Of a stretch of 64,000 bases of DNA, positions 17,810 to 27,340 are shown in pieces; within the stretch, counting starts at the first letter, position 1, and every line of letters begins with the position of its first letter. The notes under the pieces are model-generated. The model was not told where the DNA came from. It saw only the letters and a list, made by a program, of their open reading frames with translations, and searched no databases. The position numbers and the translations under genes were made by a program. Origin of the DNA: Enterococcus_D entomosocium (GTDB lineage Bacteria; Bacillota; Bacilli; Lactobacillales; Enterococcaceae); the NCBI RefSeq assembly GCF_030441895.1, contig NZ_JARJAS010000017.1; one strand, 5' to 3'.

Positions 17810-18241
17810 CTATAAGCCAAAGTCGATCATTGTTTCAGCAATTTCATCAAAGTTTTCTTCTGCTTCTTCAGAGAATGCTTGCCAACGCGTTTCATCCCAA
17901 ATCTCGATTCGATTTGAAACCCCGATGATCACGCAGCTTTTAGTAAGGTCTGCATGATTTCTCAATGTAACAGGGATATTGATTCGTCCTTGTTTATCGA
18001 TCTCGCACTCTGTTGCAGCAGAATAAAAGAAGCGGACAAATGTCCGAGCATCCTTTTTCGCTAAAGGCATTTCGTTTAGTTTTTCTTCAAGTTTTTCCCA
18101 TTCAGATAAGGGGTAGCCAAATAAACAGCCATCTAATCCACGTGTCACAACAAATTTTTCTCCGAGTTTTTCTCGTAGTTTTGAAGGGACGATTAGTCGG
18201 CCTTTTGCATCTATCGAATGTTGAAATTCACCCATAAACAT
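17810..18241 (-). CDS. mraZ: MraZ, DNA-binding regulator of the dcw cluster
   Basis: MraZ is a two-domain AbrB/SpoVT-like protein that binds repeats at its own promoter and controls the dcw operon. I place the start at ATG 18241 (MFMGEFQHSIDAKGRL), giving the usual 143 residues. The open frame runs upstream to 18286, but that segment holds the operator, and GGGGG lies properly before 18241. Two double-psi-type repeats each carry a DxKGR motif (DAKGRL and DKQGRI). It is the first gene after the operator. Confidence 0.97.
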   Translation of the reverse strand: MFMGEFQHSIDAKGRLIVPSKLREKLGEKFVVTRGLDGCLFGYPLSEWEKLEEKLNEMPLAKKDARTFVRFFYSAATECEIDKQGRINIPVTLRNHADLTKSCVIIGVSNRIEIWDETRWQAFSEEAEENFDEIAETMIDFGL

Positions 18242-18256
18242 CGATAAATAACCCCC

Positions 18257-18320
18257 GATCTCCACCTGATATTCACAGTCTACCACAATCCCCCACTTTC
18301 TACCACAAATTATATGAAAT
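18257..18320 (-). promoter_or_regulatory. mraZ promoter with 10-bp-periodic MraZ operator
   Basis: On the minus strand a TATAAT -10 hexamer lies at 18309-18314, with no good -35. Directly downstream are direct repeats in 10-base steps: GTGGTAGAAA (18297-18306), GTGGGGGATT (18287-18296), GTGGTAGACT (18277-18286) and a weaker GTGAATATCA (18267-18276). Known MraZ operators are short G-rich direct repeats with 10-bp periodicity. Placement over the transcription start suggests autorepression. The assignment is from pattern and context. Confidence 0.8.
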
Positions 18321-18439
18321 TTGAAAGGGAAGTTGTTTGACTTTTCTTTACCAAATGAACAAAAAGAGGAAATCAGACTCCTTAAAGTCTTTAAAAAAAC
18401 TTTAAGTAAAAAAATGGACGTTTATCAAGGGGCAAAACA

Positions 18440-18808
18440 CTATAAGTAACTTACGATATTTAGAATGATCAAAACGACATGAAAAATGATCGTAAATAGA
18501 AAAATACTGCGCCAATACATCTTAAAATAGCGACCATATTGGATCTCTTCATAGTAGTACGCCTGAAAGACGGCCAGTAGAATGCCTAATAAAAAAATGG
18601 AGATCAAATAATACAATGTGATTGCTTGATCAAAAGTATATTTTGATAATTGATGAATCCCCACCATTAAAAATGGTACCGCTAAATCCGGTGCCTTCAC
18701 ATGGTAACGATCATTCAACGAAAGTGCAGAAACGATAAAACGACAAGCAAAATAAACGAGCACAGGAAAAATATACCAAAACAAAACGATTGGATTAAAT
18801 CCAGACAT
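18440..18808 (-). CDS. DUF3397 family membrane protein
   Basis: This 122-residue hydrophobic protein has about four transmembrane helices, for example NPIVLFWYIFPVLVYFACRF at the N-terminus and IFLLGILLAVFQAYYY in the middle. It matches the DUF3397 family often found directly upstream of mraZ in Lactobacillales. AAAGGA lies before the ATG. The function is unknown; the position suggests a link to envelope growth. It is separated from mraZ by about 200 bases that contain the mraZ promoter, so it is probably a separate transcript with readthrough possible. Confidence 0.8.
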   Translation of the reverse strand: MSGFNPIVLFWYIFPVLVYFACRFIVSALSLNDRYHVKAPDLAVPFLMVGIHQLSKYTFDQAITLYYLISIFLLGILLAVFQAYYYEEIQYGRYFKMYWRSIFLFTIIFHVVLIILNIVSYL

Positions 18809-19140
18809 ACAGCAAAATCCTTTCTAACAACTAGTGTCACTATACTTTATTTTCTTTACATCCATGTTTCAGTTCTTTTAAAAATTTAAGCCGGAATAAG
18901 ACAGCCATGAAATTTTTTAAGGAGGCTCTTATTTCAACAACTAACTTTTGAAAGTTTTAAAGAATGTATTTCTTTACCTATTAAAACAGAAGGGCGTAGC
19001 TTCAACAAGCCTATCTTGCCATTCTAACGAATTTTTTTATAGTGAAATTGAAATTTTCTTAATTTCTCCTTGGATCAACTTGAGTTCTTGAGAAATTGAG
19101 GGTAAACTGTCACTAGAATAACTCTAAAAGGTGGATTAGA
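18809..19140. other. Intergenic region between divergent DUF3397 and DUF4044 genes
   Basis: These 332 bases are AT-rich. On the minus strand a TATAGT hexamer just upstream of the DUF3397 gene may serve as its -10. An AAGGAGG motif at about 18918-18924 is not followed by a usable start codon; a 40-codon open frame through it has no start. I see no convincing gene here. Confidence 0.5.
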
Positions 19141-19260
19141 ATGAACGAGAAAAAACCAAAAAGTACCTTTGCAAAAATCACGCAAGTCGTGATCTGGACC
19201 ATGCTTATTCTCACTGTCGGCTCGATTTTCTTAGCAGCGTACACAAGTATTATGGGTTAA
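19141..19260 (+). CDS. DUF4044 family small membrane protein
   Basis: This 39-residue protein begins MNEKKPKSTFAKITQVVIW and contains one transmembrane helix (VVIWTMLILTVGSIFLAAY) after a basic N-terminus. The pattern K-S-T-F-x-K-I-T-x-V-V-I-W fits the DUF4044 small proteins of Lactobacillales as I know them. AAAGGTGG lies 7 bases before the ATG, and a strong terminator follows 8 bases after the stop. Location upstream of the dcw cluster is common for this family. Its function is unknown. Confidence 0.8.
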   Translation: MNEKKPKSTFAKITQVVIWTMLILTVGSIFLAAYTSIMG

Positions 19261-19269
19261 TCCTATTAA

Positions 19270-19323
19270 AAATGCCCTTTTCCAAAATGATGGCTTCCAT
19301 CTTTTGGAAAAGGGCATTTTTTT
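19270..19323. terminator. Bidirectional terminator between DUF4044 gene and cls
   Basis: A perfect long stem has arms AAATGCCCTTTTCCAAAA and its complement (19270-19287 and 19301-19318). It is flanked by A residues on the left and T7 on the right. It serves the plus-strand small gene and, read on the other strand, overlaps the end of cls. Confidence 0.9.
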
Positions 19324-20767
19324 ACAGTAACGGTGACACAAGACGTGCCAGGCCTTCCTTGATCTTGATCGTCAATTTTCTTTGTTGATATGCTTCGATC
19401 GTTAATGGTTTGGAATCGATCGAATCCGCCAGAAACGCTTCTTTTGTTTGAGTCGCAAGTTGCGCATCATAGATAATCGTATTGACTTCAAAATCCAGAC
19501 GAAAGGATCGAACATCGATATTTGCTGAGCCAATCGATACAAGTCCACTATCTATAATCATCGTTTTCGCATGCATAAACCCTTTCTCATAGGTTTCAAT
19601 GATTGCGCCAAAATGAAGCAGCTCAGCCGCAAAGGAATAGGTCGCCCAGTAAACCAAGGGATGATCTGGTTTGTTCGGAATTTGTATATGAACTTTCACC
19701 CCAGAGAGCAGTGCTAACTTTAAGGCGTTATGAATGGCTTCATCCGGAATATAGTACGGCGTTTGAATTAGGATTTCTTTTTTGGCTAAATTGATCATTT
19801 TCAAATACGTCATTTTAATTTCTTCATGTTCCGTATCTGGACCACTAGTGATGACTTGGGCTGCGACTGTCCCCGCTTGTTTGATTTCAGGAAACAAAGA
19901 AGGATCATATTTGATCTCCAAGGCATGTTGTGAATTCCAATCCATGAGAAACCGATTTTGCAGCGAATAGACTGCTGAGCCGGCAATTCGCAAGTGATTG
20001 TCTCGCCAATAGCCAAATTTTTCCACTTGCCCTAGATACTCATCTCCCACATTAAAACCGCCTGTATAGCCAATCTCACCATCAATCACCACGATTTTGC
20101 GATGATTCCGATAATTGATTCGCGGATTGACATAAGGAACGAACAAAGGAAAGAAAAAGGCAATTTGCCCGCCATGCAGACGCAATTCATCAAAAAACTT
20201 CAATGATACCTGGGTACTGCCCCAAGCATCTAATAAGACTCTTACTTTTACGCCTCGCTTTGCGGCTCGTACCAATGCTTCTTTGACCTCATTTCCCAAT
20301 GCATCACTGCGATAAATATAATATTCCATATGAATGTGATTTTTTGCCTGTTCGATATCCGCGATCAAGGCATCAAATTTCTGCCGCCCATCGGTATAAA
20401 GTGTCATGCTATTGGCTGTCGTATAGAGGGATTGACCAAAGACCGTCAACAGATAGGCTAACTGCTGGACTTCTACTTGAGCAGTCGGCGGATGCGGAAA
20501 CAAATGACGCGCGAGCGCTTGTTTTTGTTCTTCTAATTCAACGTTTAGACCAATCTTTGCTTGTGAGCGCATATCGAAAATCTTTTCCTTGGAAATTCCT
20601 CTACCAAAGAAAAAGTAAAGCACAAAACCAACGATTGGGATGAACATTAAGACCAAAAGCCAGGCCCATGTCTGAGCAGTCTGACGTCTCTCTCTGAAAA
20701 TGATAATGATTGATAATAAAATATTAACTATAAATAAAATGGTTACCAAATTATCCATTACAACCAT
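19322..20767 (-). CDS. cls: Cardiolipin synthase
   Basis: This is a membrane-bound phospholipase-D-superfamily enzyme that condenses two phosphatidylglycerol molecules to cardiolipin. The 481 residues start with two transmembrane helices (LVTILFIVNILLSIIIIF and WLLVLMFIPIVGFVLYFFF). Two HKD motifs follow: HRKIVVIDGEIGYTGG in the first half and HAKTMIIDSGLVSIGSAN in the second. GAGGTGG lies before the ATG at 20767. It appears monocistronic. The homologue in enterococci is a known site of daptomycin-resistance mutations; I see no evidence of such a change here. Confidence 0.96.
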   Translation of the reverse strand: MVVMDNLVTILFIVNILLSIIIIFRERRQTAQTWAWLLVLMFIPIVGFVLYFFFGRGISKEKIFDMRSQAKIGLNVELEEQKQALARHLFPHPPTAQVEVQQLAYLLTVFGQSLYTTANSMTLYTDGRQKFDALIADIEQAKNHIHMEYYIYRSDALGNEVKEALVRAAKRGVKVRVLLDAWGSTQVSLKFFDELRLHGGQIAFFFPLFVPYVNPRINYRNHRKIVVIDGEIGYTGGFNVGDEYLGQVEKFGYWRDNHLRIAGSAVYSLQNRFLMDWNSQHALEIKYDPSLFPEIKQAGTVAAQVITSGPDTEHEEIKMTYLKMINLAKKEILIQTPYYIPDEAIHNALKLALLSGVKVHIQIPNKPDHPLVYWATYSFAAELLHFGAIIETYEKGFMHAKTMIIDSGLVSIGSANIDVRSFRLDFEVNTIIYDAQLATQTKEAFLADSIDSKPLTIEAYQQRKLTIKIKEGLARLVSPLL

Positions 20768-20890
20768 TTTTCCACCTCTTCCCCGATTTCCCGCTACTAA
20801 AGCATATCAAAAAGTAGTACCTAAAGTAAAGAAACACTGTGATGAAACAAAAAAAGCCGATCTGACGATCGACTTTAATAAAACATACGT

Positions 20891-21775
20891 TTAGAATTTT
20901 AAGAATCGGCGCATTGATAAGACGGAACCAAGCGAACCAATCACGATACCAATCAGTGCCATCACACCGCACACTTGTATTAGAAACATATTTGGTGCAA
21001 TTAAGCTGTAATTTGAACGTAGCAAGGATGGATTGACCATTGCATAAACTTGATGATACCCGAAGTACATCAACGCAATTGGGACGATTGATCCCAAGAG
21101 TCCGATCCAGCCGCCTTCAAGGAAGAATGGCCAACGAATATAGCCGTTTTTCGCCCCAACCAGACGCATGATTTGAATTTCTCTTTGACGGGACAAAATC
21201 GTGATCCGAATCGTATTAGAGATTAGGAACATTGCCACAAAAATCAGTAAGACAGCAGCAGCTAAGCCCCAAGTCCGCACAGCCGCAGACAATTCAAAGA
21301 TTCGGTCAGAAGAATCTCCACCGTAATCGGCTTTAAAGACATTTGGCAAATCCCCAGCTTGTTCTGCGATCTCTGTCGTATACCCTGGATCTGTGGCACT
21401 AACAACAAATACGTTATACAGTGGATTACTGTCGCCTTCGAACAAGTTCCATGAATCCCCCCTGGCATCCTGGATCTTCTGCAATTCTTCGTCTCGACTA
21501 GAAAATGTCACTTCTGAAACGTTCGGCAGATCATTTAAGGCCTGTTCTAAAGCATCCATGTCTTCTTGTTCTGTACCAATATCAACGAAAACCGACACGT
21601 CCACATTCTCACGAATGTCTTCGGCTAGTTTTGTTGCATTTAAGATTACACCTAGAAAAATACCGACTAATGTTAATGTGATCGTCACGGCACTCAATGA
21701 CGCGATAGTCATCCAGCCGTTACGCTTTAAACTTTTAATACTCTCCAGGAGATGACGGAAAAATGTTCTAATCAT
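20891..21775 (-). CDS. ftsX: Cell division ABC transporter permease FtsX
   Basis: FtsX is the membrane subunit of FtsEX, which transmits ATP hydrolysis to periplasmic-side hydrolases; in streptococci the partner is PcsB. It has an N-terminal helix after GWMTIASLSAVTI, a large extracellular loop (about residues 50-165), and three further helices. I choose ATG 21775 (MIRTFFRHLLESIKSLKRNG, 294 residues), overlapping the ftsE stop, over the upstream frame extension. A PcsB-like CHAP hydrolase is encoded at 57.1-58.5 kb in this window. Confidence 0.96.
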   Translation of the reverse strand: MIRTFFRHLLESIKSLKRNGWMTIASLSAVTITLTLVGIFLGVILNATKLAEDIRENVDVSVFVDIGTEQEDMDALEQALNDLPNVSEVTFSSRDEELQKIQDARGDSWNLFEGDSNPLYNVFVVSATDPGYTTEIAEQAGDLPNVFKADYGGDSSDRIFELSAAVRTWGLAAAVLLIFVAMFLISNTIRITILSRQREIQIMRLVGAKNGYIRWPFFLEGGWIGLLGSIVPIALMYFGYHQVYAMVNPSLLRSNYSLIAPNMFLIQVCGVMALIGIVIGSLGSVLSMRRFLKF

Positions 21776-22454
21776 CGTAACCATATTCTCCTTCCGCTTG
21801 GTCGCGAATAATGCGGCCATTCTCAATCGCGATCACGCGATGACGAATCGTATTTACGATCGTACTATTATGGGTCGCCATAACGACCGTTGTTCCTTGT
21901 GCATTGATTCGATCAAGCAATTTCATGATTTCCCATGAGTTTTCAGGATCTAGATTTCCGGTTGGTTCATCCGCAATCAATACCTTCGGTGTATTTACGA
22001 TGGCACGAGCGATCGACACCCGTTGTTGTTCCCCACCGGAAAGCTCACTTGGAAAGACCCGAACTTTATGTTTCAGTCCGACCAAATCCAAAACTTCCAT
22101 CACCCGTTTTTTGATATCACGGGGTTTGCGTCCGATAACTTGCATTGCATAAGCAACATTTTCAAAGACCGTTTTCCGCGGTAAAAGTTTGTAGTCTTGG
22201 AAGACCACGCCGATTTCCCGGCGCATCAAAGGGATCTCACGGTTTTTCATGCCGACCAAATCATATCCTGCGACATTCAAAACGCCTTTTGTTGCTCTTT
22301 CTTCTCGATACATCAATTTGATAAAGGTTGATTTTCCGGCGCCGGATGGTCCAACGACATAGACAAACTCCCCTTGATCAATTGAAATCGAAAGGTTACG
22401 GATAGCAGTCGTACCATTAGAGTACTTTTTCATTATATCTTTCATTTCTATCAT
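21768..22454 (-). CDS. ftsE: Cell division ATP-binding protein FtsE
   Basis: FtsE is the cytoplasmic ATPase of FtsEX. From the ATG at 22454 it has 228 residues: Walker A GPSGAGKST at 35-43, Q-loop VVFQDYKLL, signature LSGGEQQRVSIARA, and Walker B VLIADEPTGNLDP. The longer open frame to 22514 lacks a ribosome site, whereas GGAGAG lies 10 bases before 22454. It overlaps ftsX by 8 bases, the usual coupled arrangement. Confidence 0.97.
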   Translation of the reverse strand: MIEMKDIMKKYSNGTTAIRNLSISIDQGEFVYVVGPSGAGKSTFIKLMYREERATKGVLNVAGYDLVGMKNREIPLMRREIGVVFQDYKLLPRKTVFENVAYAMQVIGRKPRDIKKRVMEVLDLVGLKHKVRVFPSELSGGEQQRVSIARAIVNTPKVLIADEPTGNLDPENSWEIMKLLDRINAQGTTVVMATHNSTIVNTIRHRVIAIENGRIIRDQAEGEYGYDD

Positions 22455-22566
22455 ACAGCTATCTCTCCATCTCAAATTTTCATTCTGGCTTATTATAGCA
22501 TGAATATATTTCACCTTGCTTGCAACAGATTACAATTGTGTTTCAATCTGTTTAAGTCATACCAGG

Positions 22567-23674
22567 TTATTTTTGATTCAGTTTCAGCTTCAAATAGGCA
22601 TCGATAAAGCCGTCCAAATCGCCATCCATGACTGCCTGTACATTCCCAGTTTCGAAATTCGTTCGGTGATCTTTGACCATTGAATAGGGATGGAAGACAT
22701 AAGAACGAATTTGCGAGCCCCAGCCGATCTCTAATTGCTCGCCTCGCAAGGCTGCTGCTTCTTGTTCTTTCTTTTCGACTTCTAATTGATACAGCTTGGC
22801 TTTCAACATCCCCATCGCTTGCTCACGGTTTTTCAGCTGTGAACGCTGGGCTTGGCTAGCGACCACTGTACCTGTTGGAATGTGAGTGATCCGCACAGCA
22901 GATTCGGTTTTGTTGATGTGCTGTCCACCAGCGCCGCTTGCGCGGTACGTATCGATCTTCAAATCATCTGAGTTGATCTCCACATCGATCGCCCCATCTA
23001 ATTCTGGCATCACATCCACCGAGCAAAATGACGTATGCCGTCTCTTAGCAGAATCAAAAGGTGAAATACGGACCAAGCGATGCACGCCTTTTTCCGACTT
23101 CAAATAGCCATAGGCGTTGTGGCCTTTCACAAGTAATGTGACACTTTTGATCCCCGCTTCATCACCGGCTTGATAGTCCAAAGTTTCCACCTGATACCCA
23201 TGTTGTTCGCAAAAACGAGTATACATCCGTAACAGCATGCTGCCCCAGTCTTGCGACTCGGTACCGCCTGCTCCCGGGTGTAGCTCGATGATGGCATTGT
23301 TTCGATCATAGGGTTCATCTAACAACATCGACAATTCATAAGAAGCCATTTTCTCATTTAACTTACCGATTCGCGCTTCAAGTTCTGCTTCCATTTCCGG
23401 ATCGGCTTCTTCTTGAATCATTTCCAACATCACTTCGAGTTCTTCCAATTCTTCTGCTAGCTGATTGAATTGATCGTAAGTCTCTTTGTTGGCATTGTTG
23501 GCGTTAATGACTTGTTGGGCTTTTTCTGAATCATCCCAAAAGGTAGGATCTGCCATTTGGTGTTCCGCTTCCGCAATGTCCTCTTCTAACTGATCTAAGT
23601 CAAAGAGACCCCCTAAAACTGATTATTTTTTCATTCATCTGGGTCAATTGATTCCGAATATCTGCGATTTCCAT
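22567..23674 (-). CDS. prfB: Peptide chain release factor 2 (programmed +1 frameshift)
   Basis: RF2 releases peptides at UGA and UAA. Translation starts at ATG 23674 (AAGGA upstream) and reads 24 codons to an in-frame TGA at 23600-23602. The site is AGGGGG-TCT-CTT-TGA-C, the classic Shine-Dalgarno-stimulated slip. After a +1 shift the protein continues for about 344 residues. The second part has the stop-recognition motif SPF in RISPFDSAKRRH and the catalytic GGQ in GAGGQHINKTESAVR. The frameshift is autoregulation by RF2 level, not a mutation. Confidence 0.97.
23599..23615 (-). promoter_or_regulatory. prfB +1 programmed frameshift site
   Basis: The minus strand reads AGGGGGTCTCTTTGAC: an internal Shine-Dalgarno-like AGGGGG, a CTT slippery codon and UGA followed by C, which is a poor termination context. 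This matches the conserved RF2 frameshift signal. Confidence 0.96.
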
Positions 23675-23707
23675 TAAAATTCCTTCTTTCTTTTTTTCTT
23701 ACAAACG

Positions 23708-23745
23708 AAAGTAGACTGGACAAAAACGTCTGCCAGCCTACTCTC
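23708..23745 (-). terminator. Possible weak terminator or hairpin between secA and prfB
   Basis: An inverted repeat (GAAAGTAGACTGG and CCAGCCTACTCTC) forms a stem in the 88-base gap. On the minus strand it is followed by TTTCGTTTG rather than a clean T run, so termination may be partial, allowing readthrough from secA into prfB. Confidence 0.45.
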
Positions 23746-23762
23746 ACCTTTTTCAAAACTTG

Positions 23763-26267
23763 TTACATATTTTTCCCGTGGCAATTCTTGAATTTTTTCC
23801 CGCTTCCGCAAGGACAAGGATCATTGCGGCCCACGTTTTTGAAACTTGGCGCTTGGGCAGCCGGTGCTTCTTCTACCCCTTGTGCTTCTCCTTGGGCTAC
23901 TTGTTCCCGTTGAACGTTTTGGCGGATTTCTGCCTTCATAAACAGACGAGTTACTTCATACTCGATGGCTCCAACCATGTTTTCAAACATATTGAATCCT
24001 TCTGTTTGGTATTCAACTAACGGATTGTTTTGTCCATAAGCCCGTAACCCAACCGATTGGCGCAATTGATCCATGGCATCGATGTGGTCGGTCCACTTCG
24101 TATCAACGACTCGTAAAATCACTACTTTTTCAAATTCCAGTAATTGTTCTGGACTATTAAGTTGTGTTTTCTTTTGTTCAAAGACTTCTTCTGCCCGTTG
24201 GTTTAGATAATCTTTAATCTCTTGAGCTGATTTGCCCTTGATGTCTTCAATACTGATGGTATCTTCATGAACAAGTGCATTGGCAGCAAAATCAACGATT
24301 CCTTCATAATTCCAATTGCTTTCTTCTAATTGCGTATGACTGTCAACGACACGGCTGATGGAACGTTTCACCATATTCATTAATTGTGGTGAAAGATCCG
24401 TTTCTTCCATGATTACTTCTTGACGTTGTCCGTAAATAACTTCCCGCTGTTCTCGCATTACGTCATCGTATTGCAAGACGTTTTTCCGGGTATCGTAGTT
24501 ATTCCCTTCCACTCGTCTTTGGGCAGATTCTACTTGTTTTGAAAGCATCTTGCTTTGGATCACGGCATCGCCTTCATCGATTTTCATCCGATCTAAGAAC
24601 ACTTTGATTCGTTCAGAACCAAAACGTTTCATTAAATCATCTTCTAGCGACAGGTAAAATTGCGACATCCCTGGATCTCCTTGACGTCCCGCACGTCCCC
24701 GCAACTGGTTGTCGATCCGTCGTGATTCGTGACGCTCGGTACCAATAACTGCCAATCCGCCTAGTTCTGCAACACCAAGACCCAACTTGATATCCGTTCC
24801 CCGACCAGCCATATTGGTCGCGATCGTTACAGCACCTTTTTGCCCAGCATTCAAAATGATTTCCGCTTCTTTAAAGTGATTCTTGGCATTCAATACTTCA
24901 TGAGGAACTTTCTCCCGATCAAGCATTGATGATAGTAATTCAGAAGTCTCAACAGCGACCGTCCCTACAAGGACTGGTTGCCCTTTGCGGTGGCGTTCTT
25001 TGATGTCTTGAACGACTGCTTGGAATTTGCTGGTAAGTGTTGGATAAAGCAAGTCCGCACGATCATCCCGTAAGATCGGTTTGTTCGTAGGAATCTGAAT
25101 GACTTGCATGTTATAGATTTCTCTAAACTCTTCTTCTTCCGTTTTCGCAGTACCGGTCATCCCAGACAGTTTTTTGTACATCCGGAAGTAGTTCTGGAAT
25201 GTGATCGTCGCCATCGTTTTGGTTTCATCTTCGATCTCGACACTTTCTTTTGCTTCGATCGCTTGATGCAGCCCGTCAGAATAGCGGCGGCCATCCATGA
25301 TCCGACCTGTAAATTGGTCAACGATCATTACTTTGCCATCTTGCACCACGTAATCAATGTCACGAATCATGATGTAATTCGCCCGCAACGCTTGGTCCAA
25401 GTGATGGGTCAATGCGGTGTTTTCGATATCATACAAGTTTTCTAAGCCGAAGGTCTCTTCCGCTTTTTCGATCCCGCGTTCTGTCAAGCCGATCGTTTTT
25501 GATTGAATATCGATTTTGTAGTCTTCTTCTTCCGTCAAGCGTTTGACGAAATTGTCGACCCGATTGTATAGCGCGGTCGATTTTTCTGCTTGTCCTGAAA
25601 TGATCAATGGCGTTCTCGCTTCATCGATCAAGATCGAATCGACTTCATCGACAATGGCATAGTTTAATGGACGTTGTACCATTTGATGACGATAAACCAC
25701 CATGTTGTCCCGCAAATAGTCAAACCCTAATTCATTGTTTGTACTATAAGTGATGTCACAAGCATACGCCGCACGTTTTTCTTCTGCTGATTTTGAGTTG
25801 ATGTTCAAACCGACTGTCAATCCTAAAAAGTTGTACAGCTCTCCCATCTCAGTCGAGTCACGAGTTGCCAAGTATTCATTGACGGTTACGACATGGACGC
25901 CTTGACCACTCAAGGCATTCAAATAAACAGGTAATGTCGCCGTCAAGGTTTTCCCTTCACCGGTACGCATCTCTGGAATATTCCCATCATGCAAGACGAT
26001 CCCACCCATTAATTGGACGTGGTAAGGATAAAGACCCAAAACGCGTTTTGCAGCTTCACGTACTACTGCAAAAGCTTCAGGTAATAATTTATCCAAAGTC
26101 TCTCCCTCTTGGAAACGACGACGAAATTCATCGGTTTTCCCGCGTAATTGTTCATCAGATAAAGCGGCCATTTCATCCGCATGTGATTCAACTTGATTCG
26201 CAATATGGTCAAGACGTTTTAATTCTTTTTTGTCGTTTTCGATTAATTTTCTAAAAAAATTGGCCAT
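23763..26267 (-). CDS. secA: Preprotein translocase ATPase SecA
   Basis: SecA drives export of signal-peptide proteins through SecYEG. The 834 residues carry Walker A GEGKT in MRTGEGKTLTATLPV near residue 100, DEVDSILIDEARTP (DEAD-like), the NBD2 motif TNMAGRGTD, and QLRGRAGRQGDPG. The C-terminal zinc motif CPCGSGKKFKNCH binds SecB or lipids in other species. AAGGAG lies before the ATG. It is immediately upstream of prfB, a common order in Firmicutes. Confidence 0.99.
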   Translation of the reverse strand: MANFFRKLIENDKKELKRLDHIANQVESHADEMAALSDEQLRGKTDEFRRRFQEGETLDKLLPEAFAVVREAAKRVLGLYPYHVQLMGGIVLHDGNIPEMRTGEGKTLTATLPVYLNALSGQGVHVVTVNEYLATRDSTEMGELYNFLGLTVGLNINSKSAEEKRAAYACDITYSTNNELGFDYLRDNMVVYRHQMVQRPLNYAIVDEVDSILIDEARTPLIISGQAEKSTALYNRVDNFVKRLTEEEDYKIDIQSKTIGLTERGIEKAEETFGLENLYDIENTALTHHLDQALRANYIMIRDIDYVVQDGKVMIVDQFTGRIMDGRRYSDGLHQAIEAKESVEIEDETKTMATITFQNYFRMYKKLSGMTGTAKTEEEEFREIYNMQVIQIPTNKPILRDDRADLLYPTLTSKFQAVVQDIKERHRKGQPVLVGTVAVETSELLSSMLDREKVPHEVLNAKNHFKEAEIILNAGQKGAVTIATNMAGRGTDIKLGLGVAELGGLAVIGTERHESRRIDNQLRGRAGRQGDPGMSQFYLSLEDDLMKRFGSERIKVFLDRMKIDEGDAVIQSKMLSKQVESAQRRVEGNNYDTRKNVLQYDDVMREQREVIYGQRQEVIMEETDLSPQLMNMVKRSISRVVDSHTQLEESNWNYEGIVDFAANALVHEDTISIEDIKGKSAQEIKDYLNQRAEEVFEQKKTQLNSPEQLLEFEKVVILRVVDTKWTDHIDAMDQLRQSVGLRAYGQNNPLVEYQTEGFNMFENMVGAIEYEVTRLFMKAEIRQNVQREQVAQGEAQGVEEAPAAQAPSFKNVGRNDPCPCGSGKKFKNCHGKNM

Positions 26268-26436
26268 ACCTTAATAATTCTCCTTTTACTTCTACATTAT
26301 CCTAGCTGGAAACTCTCCTAACTATTTTAGCACTAGTTCACCATAAATGAAATATTTTTCGATAGAACTATCGCATCAATCTTGCGTGATAAACGGATTC
26401 TTAACCTTTTTTCACAGATTTTAAAGAAACAAAGGG

Positions 26437-26502
26437 AAAAAATACGCAACAAGCCATCGATCGGTGCCCAAAGTCCAGCGCACGTCCAAATGACTTGTTG
26501 CG
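26437..26502 (-). terminator. Terminator of the maltodextrin operon
   Basis: Arms CGCAACAAG (26445-26453) and CTTGTTGCG (26494-26502) enclose a 40-base loop that can itself fold. On the minus strand the stem is followed by TATTTTTT. It lies 12 bases after the DUF1189 stop codon. Confidence 0.75.
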
Positions 26503-26514
26503 AATATTTGCAAA

Positions 26515-27330
26515 TTAGGCCGTTTTAAAACGGGTTTTTAAGAAAGCTAAGAAGAGCATCAGCAGCATGCCTAAAGATTGGATCCCAATCATCAAGATGA
26601 TGTCCGCGCCAATAAATCCTGCCAACATCGCCACCAGCGAGCCTGCCCCCAGTGCATTTAAAATCACGTTGGTACTTTCTTTGAAACTGCTGATCGTCGA
26701 CAGTCGCGACTTTTTCGTCAGCCAGAGGAAAAACGCTGCGCCCATGACGAGGATACTATTCATTGCCACCAATAAAAATGCCACCGTGATCGTCTGGCTG
26801 AAGAAAATCGCCGTCTCGTTGTTGCGATAAAAGCCGTCTTCGATCACTTTCTGAAACGAAGCCGCATCATGCACTTGATCAGGCATCATTTCCGCCGTGT
26901 AACGCATCTCATAATGATAGGTTTGTCCATCGATTTCCTCTTTGATGGTCCAGTCTGTTTCACGAAAATTGATGGCATATTTTGCTCTTGAAAGGTCCGC
27001 TTCTGAAAGCGCAACACCTATAATGCCCGCTTCTGTTTGCGAAAAGACTTGTGACTCATCCGTTAAAAGTTTGCCATCTTCCAGCTGCAGTTCACTGTAT
27101 TCGGTTGCTGTTTCAGCAGTCATGAGTGTTTTTGCATGGGAGAAAAATGCTGCAAAGGCTTGATCCGTTTGCTTGCTGATCATCAAGGTCAGCGGGATCA
27201 TCAGCAAGGACATCAAGAAAATATAGACAAACACTTGCTGCCAGCGATTTAATTTTTTACGCCATGCATAGACTTTTGTTGGAGAAAATATGGCCCCAAA
27301 GTATGTTAAGGGAAATCGTTGTTCAGACAT
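26515..27330 (-). CDS. DUF1189 family protein (maltodextrin operon, MalA/YvdJ-like)
   Basis: This 271-residue membrane protein has an N-terminal helix (VFVYIFLMSLLMIPLTLMI), an extracellular region of about 120 residues, and three or four C-terminal helices. It fits DUF1189, a family regularly found as the last gene of maltodextrin ABC operons in Firmicutes (YvdJ in Bacillus). The exact role is unknown; assistance to the transporter or sensing of extracellular oligosaccharide are possibilities. It follows malG by 10 bases. Confidence 0.8.
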   Translation of the reverse strand: MSEQRFPLTYFGAIFSPTKVYAWRKKLNRWQQVFVYIFLMSLLMIPLTLMISKQTDQAFAAFFSHAKTLMTAETATEYSELQLEDGKLLTDESQVFSQTEAGIIGVALSEADLSRAKYAINFRETDWTIKEEIDGQTYHYEMRYTAEMMPDQVHDAASFQKVIEDGFYRNNETAIFFSQTITVAFLLVAMNSILVMGAAFFLWLTKKSRLSTISSFKESTNVILNALGAGSLVAMLAGFIGADIILMIGIQSLGMLLMLFLAFLKTRFKTA

Positions 27331-27340
27331 CCTATCATTC

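Noticed and set aside
18242..18286. Longer MraZ from 18286
   Set aside because: The extra 15 codons overlap the operator repeats, and family length and ribosome site support ATG 18241.
18905..19030. Open frame of about 40 codons around the AAGGAGG at 18918, possibly a transposase remnant or a leader peptide
   Set aside because: No start codon at a useful distance, no family recognised, and too short to judge.
23600..23602. Nonsense mutation in prfB
   Set aside because: The TGA is the conserved programmed frameshift site with AGGGGG and CTT before it.
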